Below, in pieces: positions 52,089 to 60,872 of a DNA stretch of 64,000 bases (positions within the stretch are counted from its first letter, which is position 1; every line of letters begins with the position of its first letter). A program made the position numbers and the translations under genes. Under the pieces are notes generated by a model. It was given only the letters and a program-made list of their open reading frames with translations. It searched no databases and was not told where the DNA came from. The stretch is from JADCCX01 sp031378805. GTDB taxonomy: Bacteria > Pseudomonadota > Alphaproteobacteria > Rhizobiales > Beijerinckiaceae. The DNA is taken from contig JANNEO010000029.1 in NCBI GenBank assembly GCA_031378805.1, positions 1 through 64,000 on the forward strand. Direction: 5' to 3'.

Positions 52089-53447
52089 ATGACACGCACA
52101 CTCCTGCTCAAGAATGCCGATGTTCTCGTGACCATGGACGACGCCCGCCGCGAGATTGCAGGTGGTGGCGTCTATATCGAGGGGAACCGCATAGTCGCGG
52201 TTGGTCCGTCATCCACGCTTCCCGCCGCTGCCGACGAAACCATCGACCTTGCGGGCCATGTGCTGATGCCTGGCCTGGTCAACACGCATCATCACATGTT
52301 CCAGAGCCTGACACGGGCGACGCCCGGTGGGCAGGACGCCGAGTTGTTCGGCTGGCTGAAGGCCCATTATCCTATCTGGGCACGCATCACGCCGGAGATG
52401 TTCCATGTCTCCGCCAAAACGGCAATGGCGGAACTGATGCTGTCGGGCTGCACGACGACATCGGATCACCAGTATCTCTATGTCAACGGGGCGACGCTCG
52501 AACAGGCGATCGAAGCGGCCAGCGATCTCGGCCTGAGGTTTCACGCGGCTCGCGGCGCAATGAGCGTAGGCGAAAGCGCGGGCGGATTGCCGCCGGATGC
52601 CATTGTCGAGCTGGAGCCCGCCATCCTCAAGGAGATGCAGAGGCTGATCGAGCGCTGGCATGACCCGGCCTTCGGCGCCATGCTGCGCATCGTGCTGGCA
52701 CCGTGTTCCCCCTTCACGGTGAGCGATGCCTTGATGACGGAATCACGCGATCTCGCGCGGTCGTCTGGCGTTTCGCTGCACACCCATCTTGCAGAAAACG
52801 ACAACGACATCGCCTACAGCCTGGAGCGCTATGGCAAAACGCCCACACAATATGTCGAGGATCTCGAATGGGTAGGTGCCGATGTGTGGCACGCCCACTG
52901 CGTGAAGCTCGATGACGCGGGCATCCGGCTCTTCGGGCGCACCGGCACAGGCGTCGCGCATTGCCCGTGCTCGAACATGCGGCTGGCATCCGGCATCGCG
53001 CCGATCCGCCGCATGAGGGCGGAGCGCGTGCCGGTCGGTCTTGGCGTGGATGGCTCGGCGTCAGCGGATGCGGGCCATCTGCTGGCAGAGGCTCGGCAGG
53101 CGATGCTGCTCGCACGCGTCAGCGGCGACCCCGCTGCGATGACGGCACGCGACGCACTTGAGATTGCCACACGGGGCGGTGCGCAGGTGCTGAACCGGAA
53201 TGATGTCGGGGCGCTGAAACCCGGCATGGCGGCAGACATGGTGGCCTTCGACATGCGCAGCCTCGACTTCGCCGGCGGCCTGCACGATCCCGTTGCGGCA
53301 CTGGTGTTCTGCACCCCCGCCCGGGTCAACTGGTCAGTCATCAACGGACGTGTGGTGGTGCGGGAGGGCCAATTGACAGCGCTAGACCTGCGCCGCCATG
53401 TCGAACGCCACAACGCACTAGCCGCTCGGCTTGTCCGCGGCGAATGA
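52089..53447 (+). CDS. 8-oxoguanine deaminase
   Basis: An amidohydrolase-superfamily deaminase of 452 residues. The metal ligands are in PGLVNTHHHMFQSLTR, HTHLAENDNDI, HAHCVKLDD and GLGVDGSASADAGHLLAEA, an arrangement seen in the 8-oxoguanine deaminase group that turns 8-oxoguanine into urate. The start ATG 52089 (MTRTLLLKN) lies 31 bases after the small LvaB-like gene. Urate produced could be used by the PuuD enzyme encoded at about 35 kb. Related cytosine/isoguanine deaminases cannot be fully excluded. Its last 30 bases overlap the convergent DUF2339 gene. Confidence 0.85.
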   Translation: MTRTLLLKNADVLVTMDDARREIAGGGVYIEGNRIVAVGPSSTLPAAADETIDLAGHVLMPGLVNTHHHMFQSLTRATPGGQDAELFGWLKAHYPIWARITPEMFHVSAKTAMAELMLSGCTTTSDHQYLYVNGATLEQAIEAASDLGLRFHAARGAMSVGESAGGLPPDAIVELEPAILKEMQRLIERWHDPAFGAMLRIVLAPCSPFTVSDALMTESRDLARSSGVSLHTHLAENDNDIAYSLERYGKTPTQYVEDLEWVGADVWHAHCVKLDDAGIRLFGRTGTGVAHCPCSNMRLASGIAPIRRMRAERVPVGLGVDGSASADAGHLLAEARQAMLLARVSGDPAAMTARDALEIATRGGAQVLNRNDVGALKPGMAADMVAFDMRSLDFAGGLHDPVAALVFCTPARVNWSVINGRVVVREGQLTALDLRRHVERHNALAARLVRGE

Positions 53448-56246
53448 GACATCGGTGTGCGGCCGCCTGTCGCGGTCGACCAAAAGCCGCTGGTAGGCCA
53501 GGCCGATGCCAATCAGCACGCCACCAAGACCGATGAAGGACAAGGCCCTGAGCAGACCCGTCAATTCGGCCATGTCGAACAGGAACACCTTCAGCACCGC
53601 AAGCGTGACAAAAATGGCGGAAGCCAATCGCGTTGGCCGCGACCCCAGGCGGAAGCCGATGGCAAGAAGCGCGACACCGAAAATCAGCGTACCAACGGAA
53701 TAGGCGTAATGCTCGACGTCGCCGACGGGAGCGAAGGCGAAGCGTGCGGTGCCTGCGAAGAAACGCCTGATCTGCGCGGCGCAATAAAGATATCCCAACG
53801 CAATCGCAGCGATTCGGTTGGCATCCACAAGTCGCGTGGTGAGGAAGCCTGGCATGGTCCGGCCAAGATAGGCCAACACGCCCAGGGCGAGCGCTGGCAA
53901 AAGCAGGCCAACGAAAGACGAATCGAGCACCCGCGGGCCGGATATCAGGACACCGCCCCAGGGGTTTCCCAATCCAAGGACCAGCACGGCCACCAACAGC
54001 AATCCTGCCATATTGGCGGCAACGGCAGGACGGCGAAACGGCTCCATTCGTTCCGTGCCCAAGCGCTGCCTGAGCCCAAAGAGGATCAGGCATGGCAGCA
54101 GGCAGGCCAGAACATACAAGCCGGATTCTCCCAGACCAAAACGGAAGCGATCATACAGCTCCGCACCGTGGAAGGCGTGTCGAATGGCGTAGCCCGCGAA
54201 GAGCGCCGCCAACGCGGCAGAGGCCCCGCCAGTCACTGACACATTGCGATCCTGCTGATGCCGCGACAGGATAGAGGCGGTGGCGGCCAGCAAGAGGGCG
54301 GGAAGCGCGTACGCCGCAACGTAGCTGTTCAACACAGGCCACGCCGTCTCGGGCTGATAGAGCGGGGCCGAAACAGCACGCAGCACGGCCGTCGTCGAAA
54401 AGGCGGCAACGACGCGGCGCAGCATGGGCAGCTGTTGGCGATCGCTCAAGGCCGCACCAGCCAGCGCCGCCGAGGCAAAGCCCACCGCCATCCACAAGCC
54501 GGGCAAGGCGAAGGCGATGGCCAATCCAAGGGCGAGCGCCGCACCGGCGCCATAACCGCCCGCGCCGATTCTCGCCAGATCGTCCTGTGCGCCCTTCAGG
54601 AGCCGCAAGGTAGCAAGTGCGAGTAGGCCGCACAGGACTGCGAGGATGGCTGCCGCTGGCAGGTTCTGAATCAGGCCCTCGCTGCGCAAGGCCCAGGCCA
54701 GCACCAGAAGGGGCGCAGCCAGGCCAGCAGTAATGGCGATGGCCATCAAGCCTGGCACATCGTGCTGTACCCTCGGGGTGGTCCGACGCAGAAACAGCGC
54801 GAGAGGCAGGCCCGCCAGCAGCACGGCAGCGCCAAGACCAAACGGGAAAAGGAGGCCCGGCGCGGCAGGTGGGGTTGTGACGATCAGCAACGCACCCTTG
54901 ATGACGCGGATTGCGGGGAGGCTGGAGCCTTGAAGGGATGGCCAAGTCAGGAGCATTCCCAGCGGCAGCAGACCACCTGCCACGATTGCTGACGCTCCAC
55001 GACCGCTGAATGCCGCCGTTGCTGTGATGATCAACACCGCCAGAAGAGCAGCAACGGCATACAGGCCAGCCCCGCCTGAATGAGACACGAAGGAGAGACC
55101 GAGCGCCGCCGCGAGACCGGCGATGGCAACCACGGCCTGCGGACCTTCCAGCAGCGTTGGCTCCTCCCTGAACCAGCACAGGGCGGCGGCAAAGATCGCC
55201 ATGGCGGCCAGCATGAATGTCAGTTCGGCGACGGGCAACTGATCCTGCCCAGCAATCAGCAGGGCGGTCCACAGACCGACGCCGACAATCACCGCCGTGC
55301 CAAGCCAGCGTGTCCTGAGGCGGTTCTGCACCGCCATGGCTGCCGCCGTCACCGCCAGCAGGAAGATCACCAGCGGCCAGCGGTTGCTGCTGTCGCCCCC
55401 GATCAGAACAGGCGTGGCGTAGGATGCGACGAGCCCGACACCTGCCAGGGCCTGCCCGTGCAGCAAGGCGGCTCCCAGCGCCGCAAGCCCGATGAGGCCA
55501 AGCAGCACGAAGGTCAGGGTTTGCGGCAAGAAATCATAAACTGCAAAAGCTGCGTAGACCGTACCGAACAGGCCGACGATCCCTGCTGCTGTCAAGGCCA
55601 GTGGCGCGTGCTCGACCGGCACTTCCGCCAGCCGCCGTGGCAGAACAGCACCTCGCCGCAGAAGCTCTCCCGCGCATAGCAGCACGAAGGAAAATGCCGT
55701 TGCCATCAGCAAGCGCGCGACCGGGCCGAAATATCCGGCCTCGATGGTGTAGCGGACGAGAAAGAGGCTGCCCAAGGCCAGCGCAAGCCCGCCAATCCAG
55801 ATGGCCCAGCGCGTGCCGATCAGTTCCTCGAAATCCCGCCGTGGGGGTTGCGGCAAAGGTGCTGGACCTGGCTGGAGGCTTGCTGGCAAGGGCGGGGGCT
55901 GCGCGACACGCGCCGCCAAGCCAGGGGGAAGCGGTGGTGGCAAGGCCGCACTGTCGGCGGGGATACCGGGACTTTCCGCGACCCTTGGTCCGGATGCCTT
56001 CTGCTTCGTGGGAGCACGGGGCTTCACCTCAGCGGGCCTCGCGTCCACAGGAGGTGTTGACAGTGTCGAGATTTGCGCTCTCAAGGCGTCGATCTGCTGC
56101 TGCAATCGGGCGACCTGGGCCATCAGCGGCTCGACCAGCGCACGGGTCGCAAGCGCATGGTTCCGGCTGTTGATGGCAATGATCGGCACGCCGATGAGCA
56201 GAAAGCCGACCGCGGCAACAACGCCAAGAATCTCGAACGTTTCCAT
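53418..56246 (-). CDS. DUF2339 multi-pass membrane protein
   Basis: A very hydrophobic 942-residue protein with an N-terminal anchor helix, a short coiled coil (LMAQVARLQQQIDALRAQIS) and a Pro/Ala-rich linker. More than twenty transmembrane segments follow, beginning at FEELIGTRWAIWIGGLALAL, which is the DUF2339 signature. The C-terminus has the typical LKVFLFDMAELTGLLRALSF. The function of the family is unknown. It overlaps the 8-oxoguanine deaminase by 30 bases at the 3' ends. A hairpin covers the region just before its ATG. Confidence 0.92.
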   Translation of the reverse strand: METFEILGVVAAVGFLLIGVPIIAINSRNHALATRALVEPLMAQVARLQQQIDALRAQISTLSTPPVDARPAEVKPRAPTKQKASGPRVAESPGIPADSAALPPPLPPGLAARVAQPPPLPASLQPGPAPLPQPPRRDFEELIGTRWAIWIGGLALALGSLFLVRYTIEAGYFGPVARLLMATAFSFVLLCAGELLRRGAVLPRRLAEVPVEHAPLALTAAGIVGLFGTVYAAFAVYDFLPQTLTFVLLGLIGLAALGAALLHGQALAGVGLVASYATPVLIGGDSSNRWPLVIFLLAVTAAAMAVQNRLRTRWLGTAVIVGVGLWTALLIAGQDQLPVAELTFMLAAMAIFAAALCWFREEPTLLEGPQAVVAIAGLAAALGLSFVSHSGGAGLYAVAALLAVLIITATAAFSGRGASAIVAGGLLPLGMLLTWPSLQGSSLPAIRVIKGALLIVTTPPAAPGLLFPFGLGAAVLLAGLPLALFLRRTTPRVQHDVPGLMAIAITAGLAAPLLVLAWALRSEGLIQNLPAAAILAVLCGLLALATLRLLKGAQDDLARIGAGGYGAGAALALGLAIAFALPGLWMAVGFASAALAGAALSDRQQLPMLRRVVAAFSTTAVLRAVSAPLYQPETAWPVLNSYVAAYALPALLLAATASILSRHQQDRNVSVTGGASAALAALFAGYAIRHAFHGAELYDRFRFGLGESGLYVLACLLPCLILFGLRQRLGTERMEPFRRPAVAANMAGLLLVAVLVLGLGNPWGGVLISGPRVLDSSFVGLLLPALALGVLAYLGRTMPGFLTTRLVDANRIAAIALGYLYCAAQIRRFFAGTARFAFAPVGDVEHYAYSVGTLIFGVALLAIGFRLGSRPTRLASAIFVTLAVLKVFLFDMAELTGLLRALSFIGLGGVLIGIGLAYQRLLVDRDRRPHTDVSFAADKPSG

Positions 56247-56249
56247 GGG

Positions 56250-56266
56250 CGGACCTTACAGGTCCG
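56250..56266 (-). promoter_or_regulatory. Hairpin directly upstream of the DUF2339 start
   Basis: CGGACCT-GTA-AGGTCCG (minus-strand reading) is a perfect seven-base-pair hairpin that ends three bases before the ATG. It includes the only Shine-Dalgarno-like AAGG. Folding would hide the ribosome site, so it may control translation. Confidence 0.45.
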
Positions 56267-56333
56267 GCCACGGGGCGCAACTCAAGTCAATGGCGCGTGT
56301 CCACCTGTCCGATGACGCCTACCCTCCTGCGGG

Positions 56334-58646
56334 CTAATGGCTTTGCGGCTTTGCCTTCAGCTTCAGCGCCTCAAGGTCAGCCCGCTCGCGCGGCGTGTTG
56401 CGCATGATCTGGTCCTTGCCAGGCTGATAGGGCCGAGGCACAGGCACATCGACTCCGTACCAAGCGGCCGCCCGCAAGGTGAAACCGGGGTCCACCAGAT
56501 GCGGCCTCGCCAGGGCCACGAGATCGGCACGGCCGGCCGCGACAATGGTGTTGATCTGATCAGCGGTGGTGATGTTGCCGACGCACATCGTGGCGATGTC
56601 CGCCTCGTTGCGAATCTGGTCGGAGAAAGGAAGCTGGAACATCCGGCCATAAACCGGGCGCGAGCGCGAGGTGGTCTGGCCAGTAGAAACGTCGATCAGG
56701 TCGCAGCCTTCGGCAGCGAAGGTGCGGGAGATGGCGACGGCATCATCGCCGGTGATGCCGCCTTCCGCCCAATCGGTGGCGGAGATGCGCACCGACATCG
56801 GCCTGGCTTTCGGCCACGCGTAGCGCATGGCACGGAACACCTCCAGCGGGAAACGCAGGCGGTTCTCCAGACTGCCGCCGTACTCATCCACACGCTGATT
56901 GGTGAGAGGCGACAGGAAAGACGCCAACAGATAACCATGCGCGGCGTGCATTTCGATCATGTCAAAGCCGATGCGGACGGCCCGTTCCACGGCTTGCACG
57001 AACTCTTGCGTGATCCTGTCCATATCCGCCCGCGTTGCCTGACGCGGGGTCTGGCTCTCGGGATAGTAAGGGATCGGCGAGGCCGACAATATGGGCCACG
57101 CATCGTCCTTCAAGGGCCGATCCATGCCCTCCCACATCAGCCGTGATGCACCCTTGCGGCCGGCATGTCCGAGCTGCAGACAGATCCTGGCGTTCGACTT
57201 ATCGTGAACGAAATCCACGATCCGCTTCCAGGCCAGTTCCTGCGCGTCGTTCCACAGGCCCGTGCAGCCCGGCGTGATGCGGGCGTCCCGCGCTACGCAG
57301 GTCATCTCGGTGAAGATCAGGCCCGCACCACCGACGGCGCGGGAACCATAGTGCATGAGGTGCCAGTCATCGGGCAGGCCCTCGGTGGCAGAGTAGAGGC
57401 ACATCGGCGACAGCACGACGCGGTTCTGCACCATCATGTCACGCAGGCGGAAGGGCTGGAACATCGGCACGACGGCCTGACCGTTAGGGTTTACCCGCGC
57501 CTGCGTGCCCAATTCGGCTGCCACACAAGCATCTGCCGCCGCCACGAATTCCGGAGCACGCAGGGCGAGGTTGTCATAGGTGATCGCCTTCGAGCGCGTC
57601 ATCAGCCCGAAAGCGAAACGGGTTGGTGCAAAGTCCCAAAAGCGCTCGACATGCTCGAACCAGACCAGGCTGACATCGGCGGCGTGCTGGGTTTTCTCCA
57701 CCTCCTCGCGGCGCGTGGTCTCGAAATGGTGGAGCGCTGCCGCAACGTCGAGGCCCTTGGCGTGAAAGGCGCGGTGCAGATGGATCGAATCCTCCATCGC
57801 CAGCTTGGTGCCAGAGCCGATGGAGAAATGTGCCGTCGCCTTCGCATCGCCGATCAGCACGATGTTGCCCTTCACCCAGCGCTGTGCCCGAATCATCGGA
57901 AACTGCCGCCACTGCGAGCGATTGGTGATCAGGCGATGCCCCTGCAGTTCCTCCCTGAACAAGGTTTCGAGGAACGCCGCTGTTTCTGCCTCGCTCATGG
58001 AGCCGACACCCAACGCGGCAAACGTCTCGGGGTCCGTTTCAAAAATCCAGGTCGAGCGCCCTTCTTCGTACTGGTAGGCGTGGACAATCACGATGCCCTG
58101 CGCGGTTTCCTTGAACCAGAAGGTGAAGGCATCGAGCGGCCGCGTCGAACCCATCCAGACAAAGCGGTTGGGTCTAAGGTCGGTCTCAGGCTGGAAATGC
58201 GCGGCATCGCTTTCGCGGATGCGGCTGTTGATGCCATCCGCCGCCACCACCAGGTCGAAATCACGCGACAGCGCCGCGCTGTCCGCAAGCTCTTGTCCGA
58301 ACACCAGTTTCACGCCCAGCGTGCGCGCCCGGTCCTGAAGCAGCATCAGGAGAGAGCGGCGTGAACAGCCGCAGAAACCGTTACCACCGATACGGCGTAC
58401 CTCGCCCTTGAAGTGGATTTCGATATCGTCCCAATAGGCGAAGCTGGCACGGATCGCTTCATAGCTCGGTCCGTCGGCGGCCTTGAAAGTGTCCAGCGTC
58501 TGATCTGAAAACACCACGCCGAAGCCGAAGGTATCATCCGCCTGGTTGCGCTCGAATACCGTGATGTCGAGCTGCGGCCAATCGCGCTTCATCAGCAGCG
58601 CAAAATACAGACCGGCAGGACCGCCACCAGCGACCGCAATGCGCAT
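56334..58646 (-). CDS. abmA: 2-Aminobenzoyl-CoA monooxygenase/reductase (salicylyl-CoA 5-hydroxylase-like fusion)
   Basis: A 770-residue fusion enzyme. Residues 1-370 are a class A flavin monooxygenase (AVAGGGPAGLYFALLMKRDW, VAADGINSRIRE, LIGDAKATAHFSIGSGTKLA). Residues about 390-770 are an old-yellow-enzyme NADH:flavin oxidoreductase (NRVVLSPMCLYSATEGLPDD, MIEMHAAHGYLLASFLSP). This fusion is known from Azoarcus evansii, where it hydroxylates and reduces 2-aminobenzoyl-CoA to a non-aromatic product. The related salicylyl-CoA 5-hydroxylases have a similar layout. GGAGGG precedes the ATG. It is divergent from the rest of the pathway genes, with two operators between. Confidence 0.93.
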   Translation of the reverse strand: MRIAVAGGGPAGLYFALLMKRDWPQLDITVFERNQADDTFGFGVVFSDQTLDTFKAADGPSYEAIRASFAYWDDIEIHFKGEVRRIGGNGFCGCSRRSLLMLLQDRARTLGVKLVFGQELADSAALSRDFDLVVAADGINSRIRESDAAHFQPETDLRPNRFVWMGSTRPLDAFTFWFKETAQGIVIVHAYQYEEGRSTWIFETDPETFAALGVGSMSEAETAAFLETLFREELQGHRLITNRSQWRQFPMIRAQRWVKGNIVLIGDAKATAHFSIGSGTKLAMEDSIHLHRAFHAKGLDVAAALHHFETTRREEVEKTQHAADVSLVWFEHVERFWDFAPTRFAFGLMTRSKAITYDNLALRAPEFVAAADACVAAELGTQARVNPNGQAVVPMFQPFRLRDMMVQNRVVLSPMCLYSATEGLPDDWHLMHYGSRAVGGAGLIFTEMTCVARDARITPGCTGLWNDAQELAWKRIVDFVHDKSNARICLQLGHAGRKGASRLMWEGMDRPLKDDAWPILSASPIPYYPESQTPRQATRADMDRITQEFVQAVERAVRIGFDMIEMHAAHGYLLASFLSPLTNQRVDEYGGSLENRLRFPLEVFRAMRYAWPKARPMSVRISATDWAEGGITGDDAVAISRTFAAEGCDLIDVSTGQTTSRSRPVYGRMFQLPFSDQIRNEADIATMCVGNITTADQINTIVAAGRADLVALARPHLVDPGFTLRAAAWYGVDVPVPRPYQPGKDQIMRNTPRERADLEALKLKAKPQSH

Positions 58647-58673
58647 AGGAACCCTCCATTGGATGCGAAAGAT

Positions 58674-58693
58674 ATTTTAGGCTTAAAATAATT
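58674..58693. promoter_or_regulatory. MarR-type operator, abmA-proximal copy
   Basis: ATTTTAGGCTTAAAATAATT. Its first 16 bases are the perfect inverted repeat ATTTTA-N4-TAAAAT. An inverted second copy lies 30 bases away. The position, 27 bases before the abmA start, suits repression by the MarR protein encoded in the divergent operon. Confidence 0.75.
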
Positions 58694-58723
58694 TCTGACA
58701 ACGGGTCTTGCCCTCTTGCGCTG

Positions 58724-58743
58724 AATTATTTCAAACCTAAAAT
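58724..58743. promoter_or_regulatory. MarR-type operator, SDR-proximal copy
   Basis: Read on the minus strand this is ATTTTAGGTTTGAAATAATT, which matches the abmA-proximal site at 18 of 20 positions but in opposite orientation. It lies 22 bases before the SDR start at 58766 and overlaps the upstream ATG at 58742, one reason to reject that ATG as the start. Confidence 0.75.
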
Positions 58744-58765
58744 GTTTCGCAGGGAGAATGCCGAT

Positions 58766-59524
58766 ATGTCCTTGGCTGGTCGACATGCGGTGGTGACTGG
58801 CGGCGGTCGGGGCATCGGGCGGGCGATCGCCAAAGCACTGGCCGCGGCTGGTGCTGTGGTGACCGTGACCGGGCGGACAGAGAGCGACTTGCTTGACGCC
58901 GTGGCATCGGGCGATGCGCAGGGCTACCTCATTCTCGATGCCACGGAGGAAACTGCCGTCCTGCATGGTTTCCGCAAGGCAGAAGCAGCCCGCGGCCCCA
59001 TCGCCATCCTGGTGGCAAACGCGGGCAACGCGGAAAGCGCACCATTCCTGAAGACCGACAGCGGCATGTTCCGACGCATGATGGACATCAACCTGATGGG
59101 CACCGTTCATGCCGCACACGCCGTGCTGCCTAACATGGTGGCCCGCAAGCACGGGCGCATCATTGCCGTGGCATCAACGGCAGGCCTCAAGGGCTATGCC
59201 TATGTTTCCGCCTACACGGCAGCCAAACACGCCGTCGTCGGGTTCACGAAAGCGCTCGCGGCTGAAACCGCGGCCAGTGGCGTCACGGTCAATGCCATCT
59301 GTCCGGGATACACCGAGACGGACATGGTCAGAGGCAGCATCGACAGGATCGTCGAAAAGACCGGACGCAACCGCGACGACGTGCTGGCGGAAATTCTCAA
59401 GGATAAGCCTCTGAAGCGCCTGATCCGGCCGGATGAAGTGGCCTCCGCCTGCCTCTGGCTGGTGTCGGATGGTGCCGCCGCAGTCACCGGTTCCACTGTT
59501 GTCGTGGCGGGAGGTGAATTGTGA
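58766..59524 (+). CDS. SDR family oxidoreductase of the aminobenzoyl-CoA operon
   Basis: A 252-residue short-chain dehydrogenase with AVVTGGGRGIGRAIAKAL, ILVANAGNAES (NAG motif), AYTAAKHAVVGFTKALA (Tyr-x-x-x-Lys), NAICPGYTETDMV and a VVVAGGEL end. I start at ATG 58766 (GGGAG upstream); the ATG at 58742 lies in the operator. Role in the pathway is probably oxidation of a hydroxyacyl-CoA after ring opening or hydration. It is the first gene of a run of overlapping genes. Confidence 0.88.
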   Translation: MSLAGRHAVVTGGGRGIGRAIAKALAAAGAVVTVTGRTESDLLDAVASGDAQGYLILDATEETAVLHGFRKAEAARGPIAILVANAGNAESAPFLKTDSGMFRRMMDINLMGTVHAAHAVLPNMVARKHGRIIAVASTAGLKGYAYVSAYTAAKHAVVGFTKALAAETAASGVTVNAICPGYTETDMVRGSIDRIVEKTGRNRDDVLAEILKDKPLKRLIRPDEVASACLWLVSDGAAAVTGSTVVVAGGEL

Positions 59525-60036
59525 TGGAGGGCAGCTCTCCTCCTGCGCCCATCGACCGCGAGACGACCGCCACGCTGCGCCCCGGCGATCACAAGACCGA
59601 ATTGCGCCTTTGGCTGCGGATGCTCACCTGCACGACACTGATCGAGAATGGCGTGCGGCGCCGCCTGCGCGATGCCTTCGATGTCACGCTTCCACGCTTC
59701 GACCTGATGGCGCAGCTGCACAAGACGCCGGCCGGACTGACACTGGGAGAATTGTCACAGCGCATGATGGTGTCCAATGGCAACGTGACCGCGATCGTGG
59801 AAAAGCTGGTGGGCCAGGGCCTCCTCGATCGCAAGCCTTCGCCGCAGGATCGCAGGACGCAGGTGGTATCGCTCACCGCAGACGGGCGCAGTACATTCAG
59901 CCAGATGGCCGCAGCCCATGAAAACTGGATCGCAGCAACCTTCTCCGACTTGTCCAGGGAAGAGGAGGAGCAATTGATGGCGCTCCTCGGCAAGGCCAAG
60001 ACGTCCGCCCGCAAATCGCTGGGAGATCTATCATGA
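59524..60036 (+). CDS. MarR family transcriptional regulator
   Basis: A 170-residue winged-helix regulator. LPRFDLMAQLHKTPAGLTLGELSQRMMVSNGNVTAIVEKL is the DNA-binding domain and GLLDRKPSPQDRRTQVVSLTADG is the wing. In relatives the ligand is often the CoA thioester of the aromatic acid. Its start overlaps the SDR stop (TGATG; a GTG three bases earlier is an alternative) and it overlaps the enoyl-CoA hydratase gene by four bases. It probably represses the divergent promoters through the paired operators. Confidence 0.92.
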   Translation: MEGSSPPAPIDRETTATLRPGDHKTELRLWLRMLTCTTLIENGVRRRLRDAFDVTLPRFDLMAQLHKTPAGLTLGELSQRMMVSNGNVTAIVEKLVGQGLLDRKPSPQDRRTQVVSLTADGRSTFSQMAAAHENWIAATFSDLSREEEEQLMALLGKAKTSARKSLGDLS

Positions 60037-60872
60037 CCCAATTGCCAGCCAGCCAGGTCACTCTCCCTCTCGCCGGGTACACGCCAGCGCATTTCTCGCT
60101 CGCCATCACAGGCAGGGTGGCGCTCGTTACCCTGAACCGGCCAGAGAAGAAAAACCCGCTGACTTTCGAGAGCTATCGTGAGCTGACGGATTTCTTCCAG
60201 GCCTGTCCGCGTGATGAACAGGTCAAGGCCATTGTCGTGACAGGGGCGGGTGGAAACTTCTGCTCGGGTGGCGATGTCCTGGAGATCATCGGTCCATTGA
60301 TCGCAATGGACACTGCTGGCCTGACGCGCTTTACCCGCATGACGGGCGAACTCGTCAAGGCCATGCGGGCCTGCCCACAACCCGTGATCGCAGCCATCGA
60401 CGGCATTTGCGCGGGCGCGGGTGCCATCATCGCCATGGCCTCTGACCTGCGTCTTGGTACCGAACGCGCCAAGGTGGCGTTCTTGTTCAACCGTGTCGGC
60501 CTGGCGGGCTGCGACATGGGGGCCTGCGCTTTGCTGCCCCGGATCGTCGGCCAGGGTCGCGCCTCTGAGCTGCTATACACCGGTCGCTCGATGAGCGGCG
60601 CGGAGGCCGAGCGCTGGGGGTTCTTCAACCGCCTCACCTCAGATGCGGCACTGCTCACGGAGGCCGAAGCGTTGGCCCGCGAGCTGGCCGATGGCCCGAC
60701 TTTCGCCAACGCCATGACCAAGCGGATGCTGGAAATGGAATGGGCCATGTCGGTCAATGATGCCATCGAGGCCGAGGCCGTGGCGCAGGCCTTGTGCATG
60801 ACGACGGAGGATTTTGGCCGGGCCTACCGCGCCTTTGCAGCCCGGCAGAAGCCGGTGTTCGAGGGCAATTGA
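60033..60872 (+). CDS. Enoyl-CoA hydratase/isomerase family protein
   Basis: A 279-residue crotonase-fold protein. VTLNRPEKKNPLTFESYREL opens the fold, GAGGNFCSGGDVLEIIG forms the first oxyanion-hole strand, and GICAGAGAIIAMASDLRLGT the second. FNRVGLAGCDMGACALLPRIVG carries the acidic-residue region, where the usual catalytic Glu may be replaced. It overlaps the MarR gene (ATGA) and the acyl-CoA dehydrogenase gene (TGATG). A role in hydrolysing or hydrating the ring-derived CoA ester is likely. Confidence 0.9.
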   Translation: MTQLPASQVTLPLAGYTPAHFSLAITGRVALVTLNRPEKKNPLTFESYRELTDFFQACPRDEQVKAIVVTGAGGNFCSGGDVLEIIGPLIAMDTAGLTRFTRMTGELVKAMRACPQPVIAAIDGICAGAGAIIAMASDLRLGTERAKVAFLFNRVGLAGCDMGACALLPRIVGQGRASELLYTGRSMSGAEAERWGFFNRLTSDAALLTEAEALARELADGPTFANAMTKRMLEMEWAMSVNDAIEAEAVAQALCMTTEDFGRAYRAFAARQKPVFEGN

